Under the pieces are notes generated by a model. That model did not search any database. It was given only the letters and a program-made list of their open reading frames with translations, and had not been told where the DNA came from. The translations under genes were made by a program, and so were the position numbers. This document shows positions 11,886-24,867 of a stretch of DNA of 64,000 nt, piece after piece. Position 1 is the first letter of the stretch; each line of letters begins with the position of its first letter. Source of the DNA: Ashinkailepas kermadecensis (taxonomy: Eukaryota > Arthropoda > Thecostraca > Neolepadidae); the NCBI GenBank assembly GCA_034440615.1, contig JAOTOM010005186.1:1097001-1161000 (forward strand), written 5' to 3'.

Positions 11886-11925
11886 GTGCGGACGCGGGTC
11901 CGGCAAGCACGGCACTGCGGTGCGC

Positions 11926-11957
11926 TGCGGTGCGGTGCGGTGCGGTGCGGTGCGACG
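11926..11957. repeat. (GGTGC)n short array
   Basis: About six GGTGC/GCTGC pentamers in a row. Confidence 0.8.
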
Positions 11958-12066
11958 GCCAGCACGGAGCGTGAGTCGTGTGAACCACGGTCACACTGAG
12001 CCCGGCCGGGCTCGCGGGGCCACGGCGGGGTCACGGCCCCTCACACAGCCGACCGGTGTGCACTCA

Positions 12067-12241
12067 GAGACGCCGGCCAGGACGGCGGCCAACGGACGGC
12101 CGGCGGCGCCGCGTGTGGCGGCCGCAGCCCACGGCCCACGGCCCATGGCCCACTCGTGAGACGCCGGCCAGGACGGCGGCCAACGGACGGCCGGCGGCGC
12201 CGCGTGTGGCGGCCGCAGCCCACGGCCCACGGCCCGCGGCC
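12067..12241. repeat. 91-bp direct duplication
   Basis: Two copies start GAGACGCCGGCCAGGACGGC at 12067 and 12158 and are nearly identical through GGCCCACGGCCC. The sequence is very GC-rich and contains GGCGCC and GCGGCCGC palindromes. Confidence 0.9.
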
Positions 12242-12485
12242 ACCTGCCCGCGGACGTGTCGACGGGTCTGTGTCGGGCCCGGCCGAGCGGCTAATTGGTC
12301 GCTCTTTACGGTCCGCGCAGCGGCACGAGCCCGCCGCCCGACAGGCGTCCGTACGGGCCGATCGGCGTGGGCCGGCCATCGATTCAGTGCTGACACGCGT
12401 CCGAGGGAGTCTTGGCCGGCGACCGGCGGACATGGCCGGCGGCCAGAGACTAGCTTGGAGCTGTGACCGCTCCGGGCCGATCGGA

Positions 12486-12700
12486 GACTAGCCCGGCCTG
12501 GCCGGACACTGGCCAGGACCGGTGGTCTGGCCTGGCCTTGCCTGGCCGAAAACTAGCCCGGACGGGTGGTCTGGCCTGCCCGGAGACCGGCCCAAACCGG
12601 TAGCCTGGCCTGGCCGGAGACTAGCCCGGCCTGGCCCGAGATCGGCCAGGAGCGGTGGCCTGGCCTGGCCTGGCCTGGCCTGGCTAGCCGGGGACCGGCC
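12486..12700. repeat. degenerate CCTGGCCTGGCC-rich repeat
   Basis: Irregular units built from GGAGACTAGCCCGG and GGTGGTCTGGCCTGGCC, ending in a short (CCTGG)n run near 12660-12682. Confidence 0.75.
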
Positions 12701-13594
12701 CGGATCGGTGCCAGATCGGACAGAAGCGGCGGCTAATTTCGGCCAGCTTATGGAAGAGCCGACCTGCCCTGCAGACCGTAATCTTCATATATTATGGTCG
12801 GGACGGGTCTTTATAGCGGCGTCTAACGACTCGGCCGAATTGGGCATTTAGCGAGACACCGTGCAATTCCAGTGTAGCGGCAAAGTTTCGGGAGCCGCCG
12901 CCGACCGGGTGGGTCGCGCTGGCAGACGCGGCCAGGGGGCACGTCTGGATGGGCGCGACAGCGGCCGCCGTCTGCACCTGTCTGCGCCGGGCGGCGCATC
13001 ACACCGAACGCAGTGCATCAACAGCGCCGGTGCCACAGGCGCTCGGCACCTGCTGGCGCTGGGAACAGCCTCGCACGGCCTTCAGCGTGCCACACACCGA
13101 GATGACATGCAGTCCGCCGAGTCAGTCCGCTGAGTCATCCTCCGACCGAGGATGCTGCAGCGTCACACACAGCGGGCGGACGTACAGCTCGTGCAGTGCC
13201 AGCCCAGCTCCGTCAGCCTGCACCGTGCTCATTCCGCCGAATGACTTGCAGCACTGAACAGCCAGCTCTGATAGCCCGGTCGGCGATGAGCCGCGAACGG
13301 TGCCACCGTGGCCGCTGAGCACGCCTGCTCGACGCGTGACCCCGACCGCGGCAGCAGCCGCAGCCGCAGCCGGCCGGGGTCGTGACCGGCGGCCGTCACG
13401 AGCCGTCACGCGGCGTGACGGACGGGCGCCGGGTCACGCCCGCCGCCGCCAGTCACGGCGGCGGCCGCCGCTCTTCCGGCGAGGCGTCGCCCATTGTCGA
13501 CGTGGCCAGGACCGTGAACCTGGAGGCGTCCCCGGCGACGTTTTTGCGTCGTCCGCGCGCCGCCCGGTCGCGTAAAAACGCCGCCGCTGAGAGA

Positions 13595-14160
13595 CCGCCG
13601 GCCTGGTGCGGAGAGTCCGCAGACCTGGTGCGGAGAGTCCGCCGGCCTGGTGCGGAGAGTCCGCAGACCTGGTGCGGAGAGTCCGCCGGCCTGGTGCGGA
13701 GAGTCCGCCGGCCTGGTGCGGAGAGTCCGCAGACCTGGTGCGGAGAGTCCGCCGGCCTGGTGCGGAGAGTCCGCAGACCTGGTGCGGAGAGTCCGCCGGC
13801 CTGGTGCGGAGAGTCCGCCGGCCTGGTGCGGAGAGTCCGCCGGCCTGATGCGGAGAGTCCGCCGGCCTGGTGCGGAGAGTCCGCCGGCCTGGTGCGGAGA
13901 GTCCGCAGACCTGGTGCGGAGAGTCCGCCGGCCTGGTGCGGAGAGTCCGCCGGCCTGGTGCGGAGAGTCCGCCGGCCTGGTGCGGAGAGTCCGCCGGCCT
14001 GATGCGGAGAGTCCGCAGACCTGGTGCGGAGAATCCGCCGGTCTGAGGCGGAAAATCCGCCGATCTGATGCGGAGAATCCGCCGGCCTGATGCGGAGAGT
14101 CCGCCGGCCTGGTACGGAGAGTCCGCAGGCCTGATACGGAGAGTCTGTCGGGCTGGTGCG
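13595..14160. repeat. 22-bp minisatellite, about 25 copies
   Basis: The unit is CTGGTGCGGAGAGTCCGCCGGC, with a CAGAC variant replacing CCGGC in about a third of units. The last six units degenerate. Frames on both strands are open (RRVRRPGAESPPAWCGES type), an effect of the repeat. Confidence 0.92.
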
Positions 14161-14164
14161 GAGT

Positions 14165-14990
14165 TGTCGCGGAAAATGGAATCGTCGAGGATGCAGTGTC
14201 ACATTGGCTACCGACGACCTGACCTCACCAGGTCACTAAAAGGCTGTCTGACTCAACGCATTACACAAAACTCGATGGTTTTATTTTCGCGCGTACCGGG
14301 ACGTTTTCGGCGCGAATAGTCGCCGACCGTACTCCCATGCGCGTTCAAACATTTCCCGAGTGCATGTTGGCTGCAGACCCATGGGCTGCAGTCGCGGCTG
14401 TTCTGGGCGTTTCTGGGCGCCCAGCCCGCCAAGGGACGCGGCTGCCGTGGCAGCCAGTGCGCGGCTCGGCTGCCGAAGCGGGGCCGCGACGAGCCGGATC
14501 GTATCTGGGCGCCGGAAGTTTAAATGCCCTGCGCCCGGTCCAGAGCGGTTACCAAAACAATGCCATTCACAGCGCTCCGGGGGGCTGCCACCACGCATAA
14601 CAACGGCGGCGACGACCGGTCCACTGCAATCTGGACGGCCGGCAGCGCTGCCAGAGGTGCCAGAGGTGCGACGGCCGCGACGGACAAGACGGCGCTGGCT
14701 GTCCGCCCAGCCATTGTTCCCTACCGGCCGTGAGTGGGTACGTCTGAAACACGGGTTTGCACCTCGCTCGCACAGAAGCTGGTGTGAACGGTCGATTTGT
14801 CAACCTAAGTAAATGGCCCATTAGGAAAGTCAGCTGCAATTAAAAAGATTTTACCCGTGTCCTCAGCAAAAACGGTGAAAGAGTGCGGGTGTGAAAGCTA
14901 CCGCTGAAGCCACTGAAGGCCCCTTGCACGGTGTGACCCATATTGATCGCAGTCCAGACAACCGCTGTTGGGCCGTACCGCAGCGTCGGA
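14165..14990. other. no gene recognised
   Basis: GC-rich sequence with short overlapping ORFs in all frames and no family match. One short inverted motif surrounds 14640-14680. Confidence 0.4.
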
Positions 14991-14994
14991 CGCG

Positions 14995-15500
14995 CCAGAG
15001 GTGTGTCCGACTGGTGTCGGTCTGACTCGCCAGAGGTGTGTCCGACTGGTGTCGGTCTGACTCGCCAGAGGTGTGTTCGACTGGTGCCGGTCTGACTCGC
15101 CAGAGGTGTGTCCGACTGGTGTCGGTCTGGCTCGCCAGAGGTGTGCCCGACTGGTGTCGGTCTGACGACGTTCGGCGCACCTGCCTGCCTGTGTACCCGC
15201 CTGGTGTCGGTCTGACGACGTTCGGCGCACCTGCCTGCCTGTGTACCCGACTGGTGCCGGTCTGACTCGCAAGAGGTGTGCCCGAGTGGTGTCGGTCTGA
15301 CGACGTTCGGCGCACCTGCCCGACTGGTGTCGGTCTGACGACGTTCGGCGCACCTGCCCGCCTGGTGTCGGTCTGACGACGTTCGGCGCACCTGCCTGCC
15401 TGTGTACCCGACTGGTGCCGGTCTGACTCGCCAGAGGTGTGCCCGACTGGTGTCGGTCTGACGACGTTCGGCGCACCTGCCTGCCTGTGTACCCGCCTGC
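14995..15500. repeat. compound 35-bp minisatellite with alternating modules
   Basis: Module A (CGACTGGTGTCGGTCTGACT then CGCCAGAGGTGTGTC, 35 bp) dominates 15000-15160. Further on it is interleaved with module B (CGACGTTCGGCGCACCTGCC, with or without TGCCTGTGTACC). The A/B order is irregular. Confidence 0.9.
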
Positions 15501-17520
15501 CGTCCGGTGAAAACCCGTGAACTCGTCAAGTCACGAGGCGTGACTGGCGTGGACGCGCGCCCGCCGTGCAGGGTGGTGTTCGGCCGTGGTGAAACGCGGC
15601 GCCCGCGGGGCGCCTACCACGGGGCGCCGCGCCCGCCCGGGAGCCGCCAGCCCGTCGTCGGTACAGAACCTGGCGCAGAGACGCGGCCCAAATGTAAATT
15701 TGGTCCGCATCAACTGGAAGATAGTGCAAACGACGTAGTCGGAGACGCCGCTGAATAAAAACCGGAGCCAAACAGCAGTTCGGCAGGACTCGGCAGTCGA
15801 TGTGAGGACAGCAGATAGGACGACAAGAAGAAGAGGTAGAATCTCACCGTGTTCACGATATCAGGGAAGATGCTACGTGCATGCGGGGATCCAGGTAAGC
15901 GCGATAATGAGACATTCGTACACTGAACTATCCTCATAAGTATCTTCTAGATAATAGCTTCCGACACTGGTAGCCTCACTCGCATTTGGCATCGAGGGCG
16001 CAGTGTTCACAACTTGATCTTGATCCGGTGTACGCCCACCATATTCCGTGCGATCTTGAGGCGACAGAGAGAACATCCACCACGTCTGTTAAATTTCATT
16101 CTAGCAGGGTAAGTGGGCTACGAACTTCCCCCACCACCGAAGGGTCCATCCAAGGCTTCCGAGATGTGCGCTGACTCGACACCGCGCACGCAATCTCCGT
16201 CCTCGCCGGCCACCGAGGTCACGGTGCACACGCTGCTGGGGCGGGCACGTGAGGCCAGTACTGAACTTCTTCCTCACCGGCGATCCCCCCCCCCCCCCCA
16301 CTAACCCCTCCCGCCTCACGGTCGCCACGCCACCAGCTGACTGCATGAGCAGGCAGTATATCGGCGAACAACGCAAACTTTCTGATCCATCCACCGGCTG
16401 AGCGATGGACGAGTTCATTTCGTTGTCGACGAGGGGAGGGCAGGATTGTTCGGAAGTTTTCGATCAAAGCAGCGCTCGCTGACCGGCCGAATTGGCGCGC
16501 GCAGTCGCGCCGAGCTCAAACGCCCGGGACGATGCGATTCCGCTCCTGGTGGCGGTTGGGCGCACCGAGTACACCCATGGACACAGTCGCCTTGACAAAG
16601 CGCACAATCAACAAGACTGACGACTCACACGGCCACTGGGTATGCTGGCTGCCGGGAGGCCAGCCGCGTCGGTCACTCTTCCGGATGACTGAGTTGGGAC
16701 CATTTAAGCAGTCTATCGTGCCAATCATCAGAACAGAAATGGTAAGACAAAGATCGGGCGAGTCGCGGGAGACATGGCAAACGCCAAATACAATTTGTCT
16801 ACAGAGGATACAAAGAAGATATTTATTAACTGAAGAAGCCATGAAAGCACAAAATCCACTAACAAATTTGGCTTCGCATAACGTCGGACAGGGGCAGAGT
16901 TCGTGGAAGTTAACGCAACTTCCATCACATACGTCGGGCAGGGGCAGAGTCTGTGGAAGTCATCGCAACTTCCCAGCTGAGTTCGAGCAATCAAAGAAGG
17001 CAGCGTGAGGCTAAGCACGCTGATGGCGTGCCTGTGAGTCGCGTGCGAGGTGGAGACAGCGTTCAAAATCACTGGGGTGACCTGCGAGACAGTCCCCACC
17101 CTAAGACTAACAAAAAGAACATCCCACTAATCAGTGGTGAGAACTCTGGCCACGTCTGCTGTGGTGTGTGGGGGGGGGGGGGCGAGGCAGTTCCGGGCAC
17201 GCTCGGTGTCGCCCAGTCAGAGGAAGGAGACGAAACATTTCCGGGTGGCGAGAACTCAGGGCTGGCAGGTCGAGACCGGAGGTCGCACGCGCCAGACGCG
17301 CGGTCCGTCGGCCTCAGGAGTACGGTCCAGTTGCAGAACCTCATAAGTCATGCCTCAGGGCCGCTGTCCACACTACCCCGCTGTCCACACTACCCCGCGA
17401 CTCAACCTTTGAGGTGAACTGAATAGGCAAGGCTGGACGCGAGTCTGCGAAGTGTTCGATGCTTCTGGACTGTTTCACCGAACTGCTGGAGCTGCGAAGC
17501 TATTGAAGTCTACGACAGTT
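15500..17520. other. no gene recognised; poly-C and poly-G tracts and a 50-bp doublet
   Basis: Contains a run of 15 C at 16285-16299, a run of 13 G at 17170-17182, and a doublet at about 16880-16975 in which GGGGCAGAGT..GTGGAAGT..CGCAACTTCC occurs twice. The doublet carries the inverted 7-mers GGAAGTT/AACTTCC. ORFs such as 16532-17008 plus match no family I know. Confidence 0.5.
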
Positions 17521-17524
17521 ATCG

Positions 17525-17790
17525 ACAGAGTCAATTAAGCTATTGGAATATAAGACAGTTATCGACATAGCCTATTAAGCTATTGGAGTCTACGGCTGTT
17601 ATCGGCAGAGTCTATTAAGCTAATGGAGTCTACGACCGTTATCGGCAGAGCCTATTAAGCTATTAGTCTACGACCGTTATCGGCAGAGCCTATTAAGCTA
17701 TTGGAGTCTGCGACTATTATCGGCAGGACCTATTAAGCTATCGGAGTCTACGACCGTTATCAGCAGAGCCTATTAGGTTATAGAGTCTTA
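17525..17790. repeat. 40-bp tandem repeat, about 7 copies
   Basis: The units contain CTATTAAGCTATTGGAGTCT then ACGACCGTTATCGGCAGAGC. Individual copies carry 1-4 bp indels. Confidence 0.88.
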
Positions 17791-18673
17791 TCCGCAGAGC
17801 CCCCATAGAAGCTAGTTGTAATTCTACGTTCAAGAATTCCATACAGCTCCAAAATGTGCATCTTAATATTACAAAATGCTAAGAACATACCTGCCCGTGT
17901 AGCTATAGAGATGAAGCGGAGCCAATAGCCCAACGACTGGTCGATGATTGTATCTTGTCATATGTAACAGCGCAGCCGCCAGTACAGCCAATGACTGATC
18001 GAGCCAGGGAATTTGGGGGCGGCACAGGTACACATCGTCGGGTGGGGTGGGCGCCGTACAGTACAAACCATGTTAAAGTGAGAATGAAAAAAAAACTCCG
18101 GAAGTTGATGCACTACGTCTGCAGCAGAATTATGAGAACCATCCTATTGATTGACAGCAGGTATTCATTGCGAGAAAGTGAGCTTCATTTATTTCTCGAA
18201 GTTTGTATTGGGGCGTGCTATTTTGCATCCGCCCGCTTCATCCTAACCGTGAATCGAAAACCATATCGAACCACAGGCGAAGCTCGACTCTGGCAAAGGT
18301 CCGAACCCGATCCGGCCGGCCGATTTCCTGTCCCAAGTGGCTAGTACATGCATTCAGCCAGTCGGCATGCCACATTGTTTGTTATTGTTGCGCAGCCACT
18401 GACAGAGAGTATCTCAGAGTGCCATATCTTCGTCAACGCGCCGCTCTCAGACTCCCCGGTCGTTTTCTTCTCAAGTCGAGTGATAAAATATCCATTTGTC
18501 AGAAACACTGCACAACTTCGCCACGGAGCAGCCACCATTCCGGCGCGAAATACGGCGTCGGGCGGCCGTCAGCCGCACGCGGTGTGAGCGATGCGACAGG
18601 CCAGCCACGGCACGAGACAGAAACGACGCACCGCGCGCCAGCAAAACACGGTGTGCTGCCGCCGGTAGCGCCG
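17790..18673. other. no gene recognised
   Basis: Less GC-rich sequence with short ORFs on both strands (plus 17955-18344, minus 18341-18538), none with recognisable domains. Confidence 0.4.
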
Positions 18674-19593
18674 GTAGCAGTGCCGTTCCGCAGGTGTGAC
18701 CGGAGGTGCGCCCGGCAGCAGCGCCGTTCCGCAGGTATGACCGGAGGTGCGCCCGGCAGCAGCGCCGTTCCGCAGGTGTGACCGGAGGTGCGCCCGGCAG
18801 CAGCGCCGTTCCGCAGGTGTGACCGGAGGTGCGCCCGGCAGCAGCGCCGTTCCGCAGGTGTGACCGGAGGTGCGCCCGGCAGCAGCGCCGTTCCGCAGGT
18901 GTGACCGGAGGTGCGCCCGGCAGCAGTGCCGTTCCGCAGGTGTGACCGGAGGTGGCCCGGCGCAGCTGCCGTTCCGCAGGTGTGACCGGAGGTGCGTCCG
19001 GCAGCAGTGCCGTTCCGCAGGTGTGACCGGAGGTGTGTCCGGCAGCAGTGCCGTTCCGCAGGTGTGACCGGAGGTGCGCCCGGCAGCAGTGCCGTTCCGC
19101 AGGTGTGACCGGAGGTGCGCCCGGCAGCAGTGCCGTTCCGCAGGTGTGACCGGAGGTGCGCCCGGCGCAGCTGCCGTTCCGCAGGTGTGACCGGAGGTGC
19201 GCCCGGCAGCAGTGCCGTTCCGCAGGTGTGACCGGAGGTGCGCCCGGCAGCAGCGCCGTTCCGCAGGTGTGACCGGAGGTGCGCCCGGCAGCAGCGCCGT
19301 TCCGCAGGTGTGACCGGAGGTGCGCCCGGCAGCAGTGCCGTTCCGCAGGTGTGACCGGAGGTGCGCCCGGCAGCAGTGCCGTCCCGCATGTGTGACCGGA
19401 GGTGCGCCCGGCGCAGTTGCCGTTCCGCAGGTGTGACCGGAGGTGCGCCCGGCAGCAGTGCCGTTCCGCAGGTGTGACCGGAGGTGCGCCCGGCAGCAGT
19501 GCCGTTCCGCAGGTGTGACCGGAGGTGCGCCCGGCAGCAGTGCCGTTCCGCAGGTGTGACCGGAGGTGCGCCCGGCGCAGCTGCCGTTCCGCA
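18674..19593. repeat. 41-bp minisatellite, about 22 copies
   Basis: The units read GCAGTGCCGTTCCGCAGGTG then TGACCGGAGGTGCGCCCGGC and A. Two length variants occur (GCAGCAG versus GCGCAG junctions). Minus frames stay open for 376-398 codons (VTPAERHCCRAHLRS repeats). I treat these as open by chance. Confidence 0.93.
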
Positions 19594-19879
19594 GTGTGGG
19601 ACGCGTCGTGTCGCCGTGCTATTGGACACGCGGGGGCACTGAGGCTGCCGGGGCCGGTCGGAACCATTGGAGCTTAATCAGCCGGAAAGCTAAGCTGCAG
19701 TCCGCTTTCAGTGTCGGCCCGCTCGATGGAGCATTGCAATCCGGGGCGAACTCCACGCAGCGAGCCAGGCCGACTAATGCCAAATCGGGGGAAAAAACAC
19801 GCAACAAATATCGCCAGAAACGAATTTAATTCATTGAATCGTTGGCGCTGACTGCTCCACATCATAAGTTGTCGCTCCA

Positions 19880-20085
19880 GGAGTCTCTGTGGAGTCTCTG
19901 TTGAATCTCTGTAGAGTCCCTGCAGAGTCCCTGCAGAGTCCCTGTAGAGTCCCTGTAGAGTCCCTGCAGAGTCCCTGCAGAGTCTCTGTAGAGTCCCTGT
20001 AGAGTCTCTGTAGAGTCTCTGTAGAGTCTCTGTAGAGTCTCTGTAGAGTATCTGTAGTCTCTGTAAAGCCTCTATGGGGTCTCTG
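19880..20085. repeat. 11-bp tandem repeat, about 18 copies
   Basis: The unit is AGAGTCTCTGT, alternating with AGAGTCCCTGC. The period of 11 gives about one helical turn per unit. Confidence 0.9.
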
Positions 20086-20089
20086 ACCA

Positions 20090-23000
20090 TCGTGCGGTGA
20101 TGTCTACTGCTGGTCCGTGCCGACGGCACCTCATCCGTTCAATGTCAGCGTCCTGCGACCACCGTGCGGGCCCACAGAGGACCACACGGTGACCTGAGCG
20201 GTCCCATGCTGAGAACCGCAGGGTGACCTCAGGCGTGACGGCGAACCACAGAATGAGCTGAAGCTCCAGCGTCTGACCGCACTGTTGTTTTCCGGGAGAG
20301 AGAAGCGCCGGCATGGGTGATAGGGGGGTTTTGACAGCTTCGGCATCAGAGCGACGTCTGCGGTCGGCACCGACACCGACAAATAGCCACCTGCCAGCGC
20401 CCACGATGACGGCGGCGGCGGCGGCGGCGCGTTTGTGGTGCCGTTGGCAGCCTCCGCCAACGTCAAGCTGTGACGAAACGGAGGCAAGACACGTTGGAAC
20501 ACTTCACCACACGTTCAACGTAGATGGCTACACTGGGCGTCAGACGAAAACTTGTGTCACATATTGCGCCCATTGGTATTTGGTTAAAAGGCACATTCAG
20601 CACATTCAGTCACACTGACGTCACAGCGGCTGCCGGCGCGACCTGATCAAGCGTCTGAAATTCCTCAGAAGTGGGCACGTGCCGGACTACCTAACTGTAC
20701 TGCCGGCGTTGCATACCGAGTTGTGGAGCCATGGTCGGCCAGTACGATGGGGGCCGGTCCACACCGGCGGCAGCATCATCATTATCATCGCCCACACTTC
20801 CAGACCAGGTGGTCACCACAGTTGCCCGTCAGCTGCGGCCACCGGCGCTGCTCGCTGTCTAAAGCAGTGTGTGATCTGTGACGTGCCCGTCCTGGCAACC
20901 TGACCACCTCCAGAGGCGAGCTTCAGCTGTCCGCAGGAGACGCCACGGCAGCATCAGTTGTCAAGAGGGCGTGAACCACATGATCCGCCGCTGACATGGC
21001 CGCTGCCATGGCGACCGGACGCGACTAAACAGCGCTCCGCCCCGGCACCGGCCGACTAAGCAGCACTCCGCCCCGACACGGGTCGCGCTCTCTAATTAAG
21101 CCCATTTAGTTCGGAGTGAACACCGACCAGAGATTCCGCGGCGGCCGCCCCGCCGCCAATGGTCAGCTGGAGACTACCGGCTGATGGCTCGGTGGTAGCC
21201 GGGTGGGAGCGAACAGACCCTCGCGCGGTCAAAGGTTCGGCCGCAATTGCAGACCTGGTGGGAGCGCGAGCGTCGCCAGGCCGCCGCCGACGGCCACTGA
21301 CCTGAGGCCACATGGGCCGAGTCCCTGCGGAAGCGTGGCACAAGCTGGTGGTACCAAATGGTGGGCCATACGTTGTGCCGTGTGACACACAATTGTACCG
21401 TGTGACGAACGACTTGCGTCTGAGCCAAAATGGTTTGCCGTTCTCAGCCAGGAGAGCATGGGTGTTGGTCGTCTGTTAACCAGAACGGACGCAAAGGCCC
21501 AATAAATGTCTAGAGGCGTAGTGCAGTGCAACATTTTGGTAAACCGCCATCTACAAAGTTATCCGAGTACGGACTACTGGCGTGCTGCCACGACTGTAGA
21601 TTTCACACCACGTCACATTGTACCAACCTCTGGTCAACATAATCACATACACACACACACATCAGAGACGTGCATTCGTATTCTGTAGCACAGTTCAAAT
21701 CGCATGACGCACCATACACACAGTACAGGCTCATTAATACTGTTGACACAAGGAAAACCGCAGTGGGATTCTTGTCGTTTCAGGTGCACCGAGAACCTTG
21801 CGGCACGAGCAAGCCTGACCAAAGCACACAAACCACAGGAATAACCGCTTCGATTGTGTTCGCCGCTCAACACAAGCAAGCCGCGATACGACCCGGTGAT
21901 CGGATGAGCGCCAGCTGGCGAGCGGACGAGCCGACGAGGACGACAACGAGCCGGACGAGCCGGACGTGGCTCGTGCGCTGGCCAGATTGGAGCTCCACTC
22001 GCACCGACGCCCGACGCCGCCGCCGCCGCTCCACTAATGCCGCCCCATTACAATATAAATACGCCGGATTCACATGCAAATGAGGCAGCCGAATCGCAAT
22101 GCTGGCAGGAACTGTCGCACCCGACAGCTGACACGAGCGCTCCGCCGAAAAATGCCGCCAGCGCCGTGCGCATGCGCACCTGCCGCCCTGCAATCGGCAG
22201 AGTTCGCGCAGCGCCCACGCTCATTTCTATTCATTACCGGCGTCGAAAATGAATAGCGATCGTTGACAGGAAAATTAACACCTATTCAGCTTCTGATGTG
22301 GAGCGATATTCGAAAGCCAGAGCGCGTGGCGCCGTCTGTCGCGCGCGTCACAATGGTCGCTGTTGACAGAGGCTCCGCTGACCGGCTTAGACGTCACGAG
22401 CGGCGCGCGGGTCGGCGGCGGCGAGGGCGATGGGCGCAACGAGGCGGCCAGGGTCGGCGGCGGTGAAGGCGGTGAGGACAGGCCAGGGTCGGTGCGGTGC
22501 GGCTGGTGCCCGTGACCCACGTGTGTCGGCAGCACACAGGTGGGTGGAGAGCCGGCACCGTGACGGTCGCCCGTGACATGGCCGCCAGGCGCCATGACGA
22601 CGACACGCGCACTCCAGTCGCCGCCAACACCCGAGCAGTGTCGCCACGTGACAAACGGCCGCGTGTTACGCTACCGTGCCACGGTGTTGCGGTCACCGCG
22701 TGGCCTAGTCAGTGGCGAGATCCACGCGACGCTTGTCACGCGCCACGCCGAGCTGACTGTGACGAGTCACGTGCCGCGCCGAGTGGACGGTGGCGCGCTG
22801 GGGCGACCCGCACCAGCGCTGGCCGACTCGGGTCATAGGGTCACAGCGACATAGGGTCACGGCGACAACTGCGCAGCGGGCTCGCCGGAAGAGGAGGCGA
22901 CAACGGCCCGTCGGAATCTGCCGTGATCTCCGGGCGCGAACGACTCGGACGTCGAAACGACGCGTCGGCTTCGTCGCCACCGCCGTCCGGCGACGGCAAG

Positions 23001-24200
23001 GGGCCGCAGCTCCTCCGGTCCGGCGACAGCAGGGGGAGGGGGGGGTCACAGCTCCACCGGCGAATCGTGCTCGTCCTGCTGAGTGTGACGAGCCGCTCGT
23101 GGGAACAGAGAACGCTGCACGCCCGGCCGACGGTCGTGACCACGCGGCAAAGGCTCGGCGGTGGGCGGCGCCCGGCTGATCTGGACGATCGCAGGCGTCC
23201 CGGCCCCCGGCCGAACCTCTGACCAGCTCACACGTTCCGGCAGAGTTCTTGGCTACCTATTCGAACGATTCGTCACGGTCCATGCTGACCTGAGAGGCGT
23301 TGGGAAATAACGATGACAAACAAGCAGCAATGTTCAGCGTGTATGGGCAAGCGCAGCCGCCCCAGTCGGCTCCGACCGTCTGACCTCTCGTCCTGAGACG
23401 GGTCAAATTTCTACCTCGCTCCGGTTGGCACGCGACTTGTGCCACCACTGAGGCACCAGCCGCGTGGTTCACGTGGTGTAACCCCGTGCAGTGACCGCTG
23501 CGGGTGGGTCCCTCGCGCCGGCCCCCCGTGCCGTGACCGCTGCGGGTGGGTGGGTCCCTCGCGAGCCCGTGACTGCCAGTCGTGACCGACCACGGCCGGG
23601 GAGTGGGCAGAGATTTCATTAGCGTGGACACTGTAGCACCGACATTAAGTGCACAATACACTAATGCACTTTGGGGTTTCGTTTCATTTATGGACACGCA
23701 AATCGTCCGCTAATAGTGCGGTGTCATCGAGATGGGCAGTGTCGCCCCTGGACCCGACCCGCCCTACCGCCTCGGGGCACGCCACCGCCACCCTCCGCCG
23801 ACACAGAGCACTCGGTGCTCGTTCTCGGTTCCCGGAAAGTTCGCGAGTGCAGGTGATGGATCGCGAAGAGCATGCGATGCCTGGCATGCCGACGAATCAA
23901 AGTTCAGACCAAGGTCAACCGGACGATTCAGGGGTCAGACCGAGGTCAGACCGAGGTCAGTCGGGAGAAGGCCAGCCATCGCATCATTCTGCAGCCAAGC
24001 TTTCGAAAACCTAGTCACCACGGATCTGAATACATCCAAATGAACGGATCCAACATTCAATGGTGCCACTTGGCCAACCACCTTTGCTTCCTGCCTGAAT
24101 ACCTTTCAGGGTCGAATATTTTCATGAGAATACGCCCAGCTTGCTGTCGACCACTTCCATCCTGTGGCGCACCAATACGCAATCGATCCGTAAATTTGTA
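20090..24200. other. long stretch without recognised genes
   Basis: GC-rich unique sequence. It includes (GGC)n at about 20410-20430, a CA-rich run near 21647-21661 and a short GACCGAGGTCA repeat at 23930-23965. ORFs in all six frames are short and low-complexity. Confidence 0.45.
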
Positions 24201-24202
24201 TG

Positions 24203-24510
24203 TGGACTGTCTCAGTCTGGTTGCAGTCTGCGAGTCCGTCCATCCGTGGACTGTCTCAGTCTACTTCCAGTCTGCCAGTCCATCCATCCGTGGACCGTCT
24301 CAGTCTGCATGCAGTTTGCCAGTCCGCCCATCGGCGGGCCGTCTCGGTCTGCATGTAGTTTGCCAGTCCGCCCATCGGCGGGCCGTCTCGGCCTGCATGT
24401 AGTCTGCCAGTCCGCCCATCGGCGGGCCGTCTCGGCCTGCATGTAGTCTGCCAGTCCGCCCATCGGCGGGCCGTCTCGGCCTGCATGTAGTCTGCCAGTC
24501 CATTTGTCTG
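24203..24510. repeat. 44-bp tandem repeat, about 7 copies
   Basis: The units read GTCTGCCAGTCCGCCCATCG then GCGGGCCGTCTCGGCCTGCA and TGTA. The first two or three copies (CATCCATCCGTGGACTGTC type) are diverged and the later ones nearly identical. Confidence 0.9.
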
Positions 24511-24667
24511 CGGGACGGGCGTGTTTGCACTGAGCCGCTCCCATTACTATTCGGAGTGCGTGTGGCGGCCGGCGTGTGGGGCTCCGTGTTTGTACGTGAC
24601 GAACAACTCGGCTGAGTCAACTCGGCCGCAGGCAGGCACGAGACACAGCAGTCAGCCGCACCGACGG

Positions 24668-24756
24668 CCGGCCGGCAGACAACCCGACTTGAGGCCGGCC
24701 GGCAGATAGCCCGATCTGAGGCGGGCGCGGGAAGATAACCCGACCTGAAGCCGGCG
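24668..24756 (-). repeat. three inverted units of the following 23/27-bp array
   Basis: Read on the minus strand this gives GGTCGGGTTATCTTCCCGC, then a copy with ATCTGCCGGCCGGCCTCAAG, then GTCGGGTTGTCTGCCGGCC. These are units of the array at 24868-25232 in reverse orientation. The spacer is about 110 bp. Confidence 0.8.
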
Positions 24757-24867
24757 CGGGGACCTGAGGACATCAGTCGGGGAGACCTGCCGACCGTCTC
24801 CCGTCCACCGACAGCCGCTCCAGGTCCGGCCGGCTGTGTGAACACAGCGACACAAACACTGCAGTCG

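Noticed and set aside
15840..15900. Possible plus exon TCAG|GGAAGATG..GATCCAG|GTAAGC, read as a Musashi RRM1 relic (IREDATCMR)
   Set aside because: Wrong strand for the gene and only a few chance residue matches.
16728..17099. SSVDKLYLAF on the minus strand, similar to ASVDKVL of Musashi RRM1
   Set aside because: The surrounding residues do not fit RRM1 and there is no RNP1 motif.
18471..19667. Minus frames of 376-398 codons (VTPAERHCCRAHLRS repeats) resembling zinc-finger CC/H spacing
   Set aside because: The period is 41 bp, not 84; it lacks C2H2 spacing and two frames overlap with the same peptide.
11117..20430. (GGC)n runs as coding polyglycine/polyalanine tracts
   Set aside because: They lie in probable intron or intergenic sequence with no flanking conserved peptide.
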